Shown one piece after another: positions 1-7,071 of a DNA stretch of 7,360 nt (the stretch's first letter is position 1; the number at the start of each line of letters is the position of its first letter). The translations under genes and the position numbers were made by a program. The notes below the pieces were generated by a model. It was given only the letters and a program-made list of their open reading frames with translations, was not told the DNA's origin and searched no databases. This DNA is from JBBSVE01 sp038233815. GTDB taxonomy: Bacteria > Pseudomonadota > Alphaproteobacteria > Rhodobacterales > Rhodobacteraceae. The stretch covers positions 1 through 7,360 of the forward strand of contig JBBSVE010000145.1 in NCBI GenBank assembly GCA_038233815.1, given 5' to 3'.

Positions 1-1839
1 CAGCATCTGGCGGAACGCTACCTCTCGCCCGACTACGCGCCGGAGGCGGTGGCGGCACGGGTGGGCATCGCCGCCGCGCGTATACGGGGTCTCGCGGCCG
101 ATCTGGCGGAGGCGGCGTTCGACCATCCCGTGACGCTCGACCAGCCCTGGACCGATTTTCGCGGTGAGAGGCATGAGACGATGGTGGGCCGCCCGGTCTC
201 CTTCCACGCGATGCGCGGCATTTCCGCCCATTCCAACGGTTTTCAGACGACCCGCGCGCTGCACCTGCTGCAGGTGATCCTCGGCGCGGTGGAGACGCCC
301 GGCGGCTACCGCTTTCGCCCGCCCTATCCCAAACCGCCCGAGGCGCATCCGGCACCGCACTGCAAGGTCACGCCGGGCAAGCCGCTCGACGGTCCGCATC
401 TGGGCTATCCGCGCGGGCCGGAGCATCTGTGCCTGACGGAAGACGGCTCCCCCGCCCGGATCGACAAGGCGTTCAGCTGGGAAAACCCGCTGTCTGCGCA
501 CGGTGTGATGCACATGGTCATCGCCAATGCCCATGCGGGCGACCCCTACAGGATCGACACGCTGTTTCTCTACATGGCGAACATGGCGTGGAACTCCTCG
601 ATGAATGTCGAGGGCGTGATGGCGATGCTGACCGACAAGGGCGAGGATGGCGATTACGTCATCCCGCACATCATCTATTCCGACGCCTATGCCTCCGAGA
701 TGGTGACCTATGCCGACCTGATCCTGCCCGACACCACCTATCTGGAGCGGCATGACTGCATCAGCCTGCTCGACCGCCCGATCTCGGAGCCCGATGCCGC
801 GGGCGACGCGATCCGCTGGCCGGTGGTGGAGCCGGACCGGGACGTGCGGGGCTTTCAGTCGGTGCTGATCAACATTGGCGCGCGGCTCGGTCTGCCGGGG
901 TTCGTGGATGCGGAGGGCGCGCCCCTCTATGCCGATTACGCCGACTATATCGCGAACCATCAGCGCCGCCCCGGTGTCGGCCCGCTGATGGGCTTTCGCG
1001 GCGCGGATGGCGAGGCGGAGGGGCGCGGCGCCCCGAACCCGCGCCAGATCGAACGCTACATCGAGAACGGCGCTTTCTATCAGGCCCACGTCCCCCCCGA
1101 GGGGCGCTTCATGAAGCCGTGGAACGCCGACTATCAGGCCTGGGCGGTGAAGACGGGGCTCTATGACGCGCCGCAACCGTTCCTCCTGCCGCTCTGGTCC
1201 GAGCCGCTGCGCCGGTTCCAGCGGGCCGCCGAAGGCCACGGCGACCGCCAGCCGCCAGATCACATGCGCGCGCGGCTGAAACAGGCGATGGACCCGCTGC
1301 CGGTCTGGTATCCCCCTTTCGGCGATGACGGGGCGGAGGGCTATCCGCTTCACGCGCTGACCCAGCGGCCGATGGCGATGTATCATTCATGGGGCAGCCA
1401 GAACGCATGGCTGCGCCAGATCCACGGGATGAACCCGCTCTATGTGCCCACGAAGGTGTGGGAGGCGGAGGGGTTTGCCAACGGCGACTGGGCGCGCGTC
1501 ACCTCGCCCACGGCGTCGATCACGGTGCCGGTGGCGCATATGGCCGCGCTCAACGAGAATACGGTCTGGACCTGGAATGCCATCGGCAAGCGCAAGGCGG
1601 CATGGGCGCTGTCCATCGATGCGCCCGAGGCGACGGAGGGGTTTTTGCTCAACCACCTGATCCATGAACTCCTGCCGCCCAAGGGCGACGGCCAGCGGTG
1701 GAGCAATTCCGACCCGGTGACGGGGCAGGCCGCCTGGTTCGACCTGCGCGTGCGGATCGAGAAGGTCGCGGCCCCGGCGGAGGCGCACCCGGTCCTGCCC
1801 CCCGTGTCCCGCGTCGTCCCTGCGGGAGAGAGCGCATGA
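1..1839 (+). CDS. soeA: Molybdopterin-dependent sulfite dehydrogenase catalytic subunit SoeA (C-terminal part, 5' end outside window)
   Basis: The reading frame is open from the first base, so the N-terminus, with the expected [4Fe-4S] Cys motif and first Mo-cofactor region, lies upstream; 612 residues are visible. The visible part is typical of the DMSO reductase superfamily. Residues about 190-255 include the segment Tyr-Ala-Asp-Leu-Ile-Leu-Pro-Asp-Thr-Thr-Tyr-Leu-Glu-Arg, a family hallmark. From about residue 448 to 560 lies a C-terminal molybdopterin-dinucleotide-binding domain (Thr-Gln-Arg-Pro, then Gly-Ser-Gln-Asn-Ala-Trp, then Gly-Asp-Trp-Ala-Arg-Val). By family knowledge SoeA oxidises sulfite to sulfate at a bis-MGD molybdenum centre facing the cytoplasm. 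The partners soeB and soeC follow directly, and the soeB start overlaps this stop (ATGA). The molybdopterin assignment is firm. The sulfite specificity is inferred from the gene set and general likeness; a polysulfide/thiosulfate or other DMSO-reductase-type enzyme is the main alternative. Confidence 0.85.
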   Translation, partial: QHLAERYLSPDYAPEAVAARVGIAAARIRGLAADLAEAAFDHPVTLDQPWTDFRGERHETMVGRPVSFHAMRGISAHSNGFQTTRALHLLQVILGAVETPGGYRFRPPYPKPPEAHPAPHCKVTPGKPLDGPHLGYPRGPEHLCLTEDGSPARIDKAFSWENPLSAHGVMHMVIANAHAGDPYRIDTLFLYMANMAWNSSMNVEGVMAMLTDKGEDGDYVIPHIIYSDAYASEMVTYADLILPDTTYLERHDCISLLDRPISEPDAAGDAIRWPVVEPDRDVRGFQSVLINIGARLGLPGFVDAEGAPLYADYADYIANHQRRPGVGPLMGFRGADGEAEGRGAPNPRQIERYIENGAFYQAHVPPEGRFMKPWNADYQAWAVKTGLYDAPQPFLLPLWSEPLRRFQRAAEGHGDRQPPDHMRARLKQAMDPLPVWYPPFGDDGAEGYPLHALTQRPMAMYHSWGSQNAWLRQIHGMNPLYVPTKVWEAEGFANGDWARVTSPTASITVPVAHMAALNENTVWTWNAIGKRKAAWALSIDAPEATEGFLLNHLIHELLPPKGDGQRWSNSDPVTGQAAWFDLRVRIEKVAAPAEAHPVLPPVSRVVPAGESA

Positions 1840-2573
1840 CCAGCCTGCCCGCCACGACGGAGCGCAAGCTCGGCCTCGTCATCGACCTCGACACCTGTGT
1901 GGGCTGTCACGCCTGCGTCACCGCCTGCAAGGGCTGGAACGATCAGGCCTACGGCGTGCCCTTGTCGGATCAGGACCCCTACGGGGCGGAGCCGTCGGGC
2001 ACCTTCCTCAACCGCGTGCACTCGTATCAGGTCCAGCCCGAGGCGGCCCCGGCGCAGATCATCAACTTTCCCCGTTCCTGCCTGCATTGCGACGACGCGC
2101 CCTGCGTCACGGTCTGCCCGACGGGGGCGAGTTACAAGCGCGCCTCCGACGGGATCGTGCTGGTGAACGAGGATGCCTGCATCGGCTGCGGCCTTTGCGC
2201 CTGGGCCTGCCCCTACGGCGCGCGGGAGATGGACGCGGCGGCGGGTGTGATGAAGAAGTGCACGCTCTGCGTCGACCGGATCTACAACGAGAATTTGCCG
2301 GAGGAGGATCGCCAGCCCGCCTGCGTGCGCACCTGCCCGACCGGCGCGCGCCATTTCGGCGATCTGTCCGACCCCGACAGCGATGTGAGCCGCCTTGTTG
2401 CGGAGCGGGGCGGCTATGACCTGATGCCGGAGATGGGGACGAAACCGGTGAACAAGTATCTGCCGCCGCGCAAGAAGGACCGGCCCTCCGAAGCCGCCCC
2501 GCTGGCCCCGCTTCTGGACATCGAGGCCACGGGTTTCGCGGGTTGGCTTGACAAGCTTCTGGGCAAGCTCTGA
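1836..2573 (+). CDS. soeB: Four-cluster 4Fe-4S electron-transfer subunit SoeB
   Basis: This 245-residue protein is the electron-transfer subunit between the molybdenum subunit and the membrane anchor. Sixteen cysteines fall into four groups typical of DmsB/PhsB/SoeB: Cys21, 24, 27, 31; Cys82, 85, 90, 94; Cys115, 118, 121, 125; and Cys142, 145, 163, 167. They should hold four [4Fe-4S] clusters. No Tat or Sec signal is visible at the N-terminus (Met-Thr-Ser-Leu-Pro), which fits a cytoplasmic-side complex. I chose the ATG at 1836 because a GGAGAG ribosome site sits at 1825-1830, the start overlaps the soeA stop as ATGA, and the family's first cluster begins about 20 residues in. An upstream in-frame extension to 1698 lies inside soeA and is not credible. 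Co-translation with soeA is likely. Confidence 0.92.
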   Translation: MTSLPATTERKLGLVIDLDTCVGCHACVTACKGWNDQAYGVPLSDQDPYGAEPSGTFLNRVHSYQVQPEAAPAQIINFPRSCLHCDDAPCVTVCPTGASYKRASDGIVLVNEDACIGCGLCAWACPYGAREMDAAAGVMKKCTLCVDRIYNENLPEEDRQPACVRTCPTGARHFGDLSDPDSDVSRLVAERGGYDLMPEMGTKPVNKYLPPRKKDRPSEAAPLAPLLDIEATGFAGWLDKLLGKL

Positions 2574-2596
2574 TGCGGTCTCGCGGTCGCGCATGA
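2573..2596 (+). other. Seven-codon mini-ORF bridging soeB and soeC
   Basis: An ATG at 2573-2575 shares its A with the soeB stop (TGATG). It reads Met-Arg-Ser-Arg-Gly-Arg-Ala and stops at TGA 2594-2596, which overlaps the soeC ATG at 2593-2595 (ATGA). The overlaps are directly visible. A role in passing terminating ribosomes from soeB to soeC is inference, and chance is quite possible in so short a frame. soeC itself has no convincing Shine-Dalgarno sequence, which makes the idea worth recording. Confidence 0.3.
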
Positions 2597-3462
2597 ATCC
2601 CGCGCCGTCGGTCATCGTCTTCACGGTCCTCTCCGGTCTGGGCTTTGGCTTTCTCGCCTGCCTGTCCGCGGGTCTGCTGCCGGTCGCGGGATGGCCCGCG
2701 TTCTTCGTCTGGGGTCTGGGCTACGCACTTGCCGTGGGCGGGCTGTCGGCCTCCACCTTCCATTTGGGCAACCCGCAGCGCGCGCTGCTGGCCTTCACGC
2801 AATGGCGCACCTCATGGCTCAGCCGGGAGGCGTGGGGCGCGGTCGCGGCGCTTTGCGCGCTGGCCCCTGTCGCGCTGGGCGACTGGCTGGGGTTCGCGGT
2901 GCCGGTGGTGTGGCGGATGGTGGCGGCGCTGGTCGCGCTGGTCGCGGTGGTCTGCACCTCGATGATCTACGCCCAGATCCGCGCCGTTCCGCGCTGGAGC
3001 CACTGGACCACACCGCTGCTGTATCTTGCCTTCGCGTTGGCGGGGGGTGCCCTGATGGCGCTCCAGGGGCCGGTCGCGGGCGTCCTGCTGCTGGCGCTGG
3101 GGATTGTGCAGGTCGTGACCTTCCGGGTCGGCGACGCGCAGTTCGGGTTGCGCGGGGCGACGCTGGCCTCTGCCACGGGGCTGGGCCGCATCGGCACACC
3201 TTCGGTCTTCGAGCAGCCCCACACCGGCGGCAACTACCTGATGCGGGAGATGATCTTTACCGTCGCCCGCCGCCATGCGGTGCGGCTGCGCGTGATTGCC
3301 GTGGTCTGCGCGGCCCTGATCCCTGCGGCGCTCGCTTTCACCGGCAGTGCCGCGGCCCAGATCGCCGGCGTCGCCATCTACCTTCTGGGCGCCTTCGCCG
3401 CGCGCTGGCTCTTCTTTGCCGAGGCCGAGCATGTCGTGGGCCTCTACTACGGCAAACGCTGA
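2593..3462 (+). CDS. soeC: DmsC-family membrane anchor / quinone-reactive subunit SoeC
   Basis: This 289-residue integral membrane protein anchors the molybdoenzyme and should pass its electrons to the quinone pool. About eight hydrophobic segments are visible, near residues 6-27, 36-52, 80-97, 103-124, 139-157, 159-178, 231-250 and 256-276. DmsC-family signatures are the His-Leu-Gly-Asn-Pro stretch at 57-61 followed by Thr-Ser-Trp-Leu-Ser-Arg-Glu at 73-79, and a loop at about 199-225 with Glu-Gln-Pro-His-Thr-Gly-Gly-Asn-Tyr. The C-terminus ends in a Leu-Tyr-Tyr-Gly motif. The ATG at 2593 lies 19 bp after the soeB stop and puts the first helix close to the N-terminus as usual; an upstream TTG at 2548 lies inside soeB and is unlikely. 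No clear ribosome site precedes the start, so expression may depend on translation of soeB. Confidence 0.88.
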   Translation: MNPAPSVIVFTVLSGLGFGFLACLSAGLLPVAGWPAFFVWGLGYALAVGGLSASTFHLGNPQRALLAFTQWRTSWLSREAWGAVAALCALAPVALGDWLGFAVPVVWRMVAALVALVAVVCTSMIYAQIRAVPRWSHWTTPLLYLAFALAGGALMALQGPVAGVLLLALGIVQVVTFRVGDAQFGLRGATLASATGLGRIGTPSVFEQPHTGGNYLMREMIFTVARRHAVRLRVIAVVCAALIPAALAFTGSAAAQIAGVAIYLLGAFAARWLFFAEAEHVVGLYYGKR

Positions 3463-3469
3463 GGGCGCG

Positions 3470-4237
3470 TCACGCGTCGAGGAACACCCGCACCGTCTCC
3501 TCCACCGCGCGCGGCCTTTCGGCATGGAGCCAGTGCCCTGCGCCGGGAATGCGCGCGAACCGGGCGCCGGGGAAGAGCGCGCGAATCCTGTCCCGATGTT
3601 CCGGCAAAACATAGGGGCTGTCGCCGCCGGACAGGAACAGCGCGGGGCCGTCGAACGTGCCTGCCACCTCCGGCCAGCCGACGATGCGGGCCATCTCCGA
3701 CTCCAGCACGTCGAGGTTCAGACGCCAGCGCGGCGGATCCGACTGAAGGTCGAGCGACTGAAGGAAGAACGCCCGCAGCGCGGCGTCCGGCTCCAGCGCG
3801 GCAAAGCGGCGGTCGGCCTCCGCCCGCGACGCGAGGCCCGCGAGGTCCAGCGCGCGCATGGTCGCGATATGGCGGGACTGGTTGTGGCGGTATTCAACCG
3901 GGGCAATGTCGACCACGATCAGACGACGGACCAGTGCGGGCTGGGTGAGCGCCAGCATCATCGCGGCCTTGCCACCCATCGAGTGGCCCATCACGTCCAT
4001 CGGTCCGTCCGAGCCCACGACCTCTGCCAGATCCGCGGCCATGTCGGGATAGCTCTGCGAGGATGCGCGCGGGCTCAAGCCGTGGTTGCGCATGTCGACG
4101 GCCAGCACCGGGCGGCGGTCCGCGAGACGCCGTGCGATGGCCCCCCAGTTCCGCGCCGACCCGAAGAGCCCGTGCACGATCAGAAGCGGCGGCGCGTCCG
4201 ATTGCGTGCCTGCGGGGTGGTGGACTGTGTTCAGCAT
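3470..4237 (-). CDS. Alpha/beta-fold hydrolase, YbfF-like esterase
   Basis: This 255-residue cytoplasmic alpha/beta hydrolase has no signal peptide. Its oxyanion-side motif Val-His-Gly-Leu-Phe-Gly is at 21-26, followed by Asn30-Trp31. The nucleophile elbow Gly-His-Ser-Met-Gly-Gly at 84-89 gives Ser86, and the C-terminal Gly-Ala-Gly-His-Trp-Leu-His segment gives His235. Two acids could complete the triad: Asp110 in Val-Val-Asp-Ile-Ala-Pro, the position used by Escherichia coli YbfF as I recall it, and Asp206 in Gly-Gly-Asp-Ser-Pro. The Arg-Asn-His-Gly-Leu-Ser motif at 50-55 also fits the YbfF group, whose members cleave short acyl esters and acyl-CoA thioesters in vitro. The physiological substrate is unknown. 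An AGGTGG sequence sits only 1 nt before the ATG, too close for a good ribosome site. The gene converges on soeC with a 7 bp gap and is divergent from the small gene at 4335. Confidence 0.85.
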   Translation of the reverse strand: MLNTVHHPAGTQSDAPPLLIVHGLFGSARNWGAIARRLADRRPVLAVDMRNHGLSPRASSQSYPDMAADLAEVVGSDGPMDVMGHSMGGKAAMMLALTQPALVRRLIVVDIAPVEYRHNQSRHIATMRALDLAGLASRAEADRRFAALEPDAALRAFFLQSLDLQSDPPRWRLNLDVLESEMARIVGWPEVAGTFDGPALFLSGGDSPYVLPEHRDRIRALFPGARFARIPGAGHWLHAERPRAVEETVRVFLDA

Positions 4238-4278
4238 GCCACCTGCCTAGCCTGTCTTCGGGGTGCGATCCAGAGTGG

Positions 4279-4307
4279 TTGATGGCCCGCCCTTGGCCTT
4301 GCTAGGA
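4279..4307 (+). promoter_or_regulatory. Weak candidate promoter for the small membrane-protein gene
   Basis: TTGATG at 4279-4284 is followed after 17 nt by CTAGGA at 4302-4307. This would start transcription near 4314 and leave a leader of about 20 nt before the ATG at 4335. The -35 is a fair match but the -10 is poor against the sigma-70 consensus, so this is only a candidate. Confidence 0.2.
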
Positions 4308-4334
4308 GGGATGCCGGGACATTCGGGAACGCAT

Positions 4335-4706
4335 ATGGGCGCGGTGACGATACAACAGATGGCCGACCGCGTGGGCGCGCTGCTGAAGCTCCGTCTTGGG
4401 GTTCGGGGTGGCGATCTGACCGAGCGGATGCGCCGGGCGCGGCGTCGGTTGCCGCGCAAGGTGCGGATCGCGGGCGACCGGCTCGCCGCGGCGGCGGCAC
4501 GGGCGCAAAACCCGAAACTGCTTTTGCAGATTGACGACGCGGAGGTTGCGTCGGACTACGACACCTGCCTGCGCCACCTCAACGCGCGGGGTCGCGGCGA
4601 CCGGGTCCGGGGTCGACTTGTGGGGTCTGCGCTGGGCGTGGTCTTCAGCCTCGCGGGCGTGGCGTTCCTGCTGGCGCTGGTGCTGAAATGGCGCGGCTAC
4701 TGGTAG
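4335..4706 (+). CDS. Small basic protein with a single C-terminal membrane helix, function unknown
   Basis: This frame gives 123 residues from the ATG at 4335. Residues 1-25 look helical, 30-44 are strongly basic (many Arg), 59-84 are mixed with an Asp-Asp-Ala-Glu acidic patch, and about 96-117 form one hydrophobic helix followed by Lys-Trp-Arg-Gly-Tyr-Trp. The shape suggests a tail-anchored inner-membrane protein whose basic N-terminal part stays in the cytoplasm. I recognise no named domain. The protein reads as a real gene: it fills the gap between two opposite-strand genes, stops 6 bp before glyA ends, and looks like the conserved hypotheticals common in Rhodobacterales. The start is uncertain. 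ATG 4311 is in frame but has AGGAGGG directly against it, GTG 4344 would give Met-Thr-Ile-Gln-Gln, and ATG 4335 has only a weak GGGAA at 4325-4329. Confidence 0.65.
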   Translation: MGAVTIQQMADRVGALLKLRLGVRGGDLTERMRRARRRLPRKVRIAGDRLAAAAARAQNPKLLLQIDDAEVASDYDTCLRHLNARGRGDRVRGRLVGSALGVVFSLAGVAFLLALVLKWRGYW

Positions 4707-4712
4707 AGCGCC

Positions 4713-6020
<1,308 letters not shown>

Positions 6021-6021
6021 C

Positions 6022-6054
6022 GGGGATCTCCTCGGGGCGCAGGGGGGGATGGGG
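6022..6054 (+). other. G-tract cluster over the glyA leader (potential G-quadruplex on the template strand)
   Basis: On the + strand, G-runs lie at 6022-6025, 6034-6037, 6042-6048 and 6051-6054. The last three runs, with the seven-G run split in two, meet the common four-tract rule of three or more G with short loops. The + strand is the template for glyA, so the glyA mRNA is C-rich here and any quadruplex would form in DNA. The stretch includes the complement of the glyA ribosome site. The sequence pattern is plain; folding and any function are untested. Confidence 0.4.
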
Positions 6055-6064
6055 ATTGCAGGCG

Positions 6065-6092
6065 GTGATAGACGATGCGGGCGCTTCGGCAA
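6065..6092 (-). promoter_or_regulatory. Probable glyA promoter
   Basis: Read on the minus strand, TTGCCG (6092-6087) is followed after 16 nt by TATCAC (6070-6065), each matching four of six sigma-70 consensus positions. Transcription would start near 6058 and give a leader of about 38 nt that contains the GAGGAG ribosome site. No riboswitch-like fold is evident in so short a leader. Regulation beyond the core promoter cannot be read from the sequence. Confidence 0.45.
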
Positions 6093-6156
6093 AGTCCATA
6101 TCCGTCGCGCAGGGCAGGGTGGGCGACATTCCGGGCGGCCGCATCGCGGGGGGGGC

Positions 6157-6185
6157 TTGAGTTCGCCCCGCCGTCCGGTCACGCT
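6157..6185 (+). promoter_or_regulatory. Weak candidate nadK promoter
   Basis: TTGAGT at 6157-6162 is followed after 17 nt by CACGCT at 6180-6185. The -10 is poor and the leader would be under 20 nt, only just long enough to hold the ribosome site at 6195-6200. It is recorded because nadK must have a promoter in this divergent region and no better pair is visible. Confidence 0.25.
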
Positions 6186-6194
6186 CCGCCCGGT

Positions 6195-6200
6195 GAGGAG
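6195..6200 (+). promoter_or_regulatory. nadK ribosome binding site (decides a GTG start)
   Basis: GAGGAG ends 9 nt before the GTG at 6210, good spacing. The nearby ATG at 6202 is out of frame, only 1 nt after the site, and meets a stop after three codons (Met-Pro-Pro), so it cannot be the nadK start. Confidence 0.75.
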
Positions 6201-6209
6201 CATGCCCCC

Positions 6210-6971
6210 GTGACCCCCCTGATCCATTTCCGCGCCAGTCCCGCTCCGGCCGCACAGCGCGCGCTGGCGGTTCTCGGCGCCCGCTACGGCCAGCATGACG
6301 AGACGGCGGCGAGTCATATCGTGGCGCTCGGCGGCGACGGCTTCATGCTCCAGTCGCTCCACCAGACCGAAGCGCTGGACCTGCCGGTCTACGGCATGAA
6401 CTGCGGCACGATAGGCTTCCTGATGAACGCCTACGCCGAGGATGATCTGCCCGCCCGCCTGAACGCTGCGGGAGAGGAGGTCGTGAACCCCCTCGAGATG
6501 CAGGCCGAAACGGCGGACGGCCATGTCATTCGCAGCCTCGCCATCAACGAGGTGAGCTTGCTGCGCGCGGGTCCGCAGGCGGCCAAGCTGCGCATCTCCG
6601 TCGACGGGCGCGTACGGATGGAGGAGCTGGTCTGCGACGGCGCGCTCCTCTCCACCCCCGCGGGATCGACGGCCTACAACTATTCCGCCCACGGCCCGAT
6701 CCTGCCGATCGGGTCGGACGTGCTGGCGCTGACCGCGATCGCCGCCTTCCGGCCACGGCGCTGGCGCGGCGCCCTGTTGCCGAAATCGGCGGTGGTGCGG
6801 TTCGACGTGCTCAACCCCGAAAAACGCCCGGTGCGCGCCGATACCGACAGCTCCTCCGTCCCCGACGTCCGCTCGGTGGAGATCCGCACCCAGGGTGCCG
6901 TCCGCCATCGCATCCTCTTTGACGACGGTCACGGGCTGGAGGAGCGTCTGCTGCGCGAACAGTTCGTCTGA
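6210..6971 (+). CDS. nadK: NAD kinase
   Basis: This 253-residue cytosolic enzyme phosphorylates NAD+ to NADP+ and so sets the NADP(H) supply for biosynthesis. The family signatures are all present: Gly-Gly-Asp-Gly at 41-44 (Asp43 is the expected catalytic residue), Gly-Met-Asn-Cys-Gly-Thr-Ile-Gly-Phe-Leu at 62-71, the Asn-Glu motif at 113-114, and the Gly-Ser-Thr-Ala-Tyr motif at 152-156. It is about 40 residues shorter than the E. coli enzyme at the N-terminus, as usual in alphaproteobacteria. GTG 6210 is chosen because of its ribosome site and because the protein then opens with the first beta strand (Leu-Ile-His-Phe-Arg-Ala-Ser); the frame extends upstream to 6075 but through non-conserved sequence. 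It is divergent from glyA and followed by ileS after 159 bp, with no clear terminator directly after its stop. Confidence 0.95.
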   Translation: MTPLIHFRASPAPAAQRALAVLGARYGQHDETAASHIVALGGDGFMLQSLHQTEALDLPVYGMNCGTIGFLMNAYAEDDLPARLNAAGEEVVNPLEMQAETADGHVIRSLAINEVSLLRAGPQAAKLRISVDGRVRMEELVCDGALLSTPAGSTAYNYSAHGPILPIGSDVLALTAIAAFRPRRWRGALLPKSAVVRFDVLNPEKRPVRADTDSSSVPDVRSVEIRTQGAVRHRILFDDGHGLEERLLREQFV

Positions 6972-6984
6972 GGCGCCGTCCCGC

Positions 6985-7013
6985 TGGACCCCGCCCGCAC
7001 GCGGCGCTATGAC
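6985..7013 (+). promoter_or_regulatory. Probable ileS promoter
   Basis: TGGACC at 6985-6990 and TATGAC at 7008-7013 are separated by exactly 17 nt, and each matches four of six sigma-70 consensus positions. A start near 7020 would give ileS a leader of roughly 110 nt that carries the hairpin at 7059-7087. The pair lies just after the nadK stop, so ileS probably has its own transcript, with read-through from nadK also possible. Confidence 0.45.
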
Positions 7014-7020
7014 AGGCGCC

Positions 7021-7071
7021 ATGCGATGGACCGGCGCGATCCCCTCCCGAATTAGCGGCCCGGCGGCCTGA
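7021..7071 (+). other. Possible 16-codon leader ORF upstream of ileS
   Basis: ATG 7021 opens Met-Arg-Trp-Thr-Gly-Ala-Ile-Pro-Ser-Arg-Ile-Ser-Gly-Pro-Ala-Ala and stops at TGA 7069-7071, inside the 5' arm of the hairpin at 7059-7087. An in-frame ATG at 7009 would add four residues. It contains two Ile codons (ATC 7039-7041, ATT 7051-7053). No good ribosome site precedes it, although the predicted transcription start near 7020 would make it leaderless. Coding status is speculative. Confidence 0.2.

Noticed and set aside
1440..2624. 394-residue minus-strand frame antisense to soeA and soeB.
   Set aside because: It mirrors the codon bias of the real genes on the other strand and has low-complexity content; the sense strand encodes conserved cysteine motifs.
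3463..3480. Short CGCG inverted repeat between soeC and the hydrolase as a terminator.
   Set aside because: Only about four base pairs and no T-run on either strand, common by chance in this GC-rich sequence.
2691..3614. Long plus-strand frame overlapping soeC in another phase.
   Set aside because: Composition is dominated by Arg, Ala, Gly and Pro with no recognisable domain; soeC in the same place has full DmsC-family signatures.
4238..4273. Sigma-70 promoter for the hydrolase using CTAGGC (4250-4245) as a -10.
   Set aside because: At the proper spacing the -35 position reads CTGGAT, matching only two of six consensus bases, so I list only the motif as an observation.
6021..6209. Possible glycine, SAM or SAH riboswitch upstream of glyA.
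   Set aside because: The likely leader is only about 40 nt and shows no paired elements resembling those aptamers; glycine riboswitches usually precede the glycine-cleavage genes.
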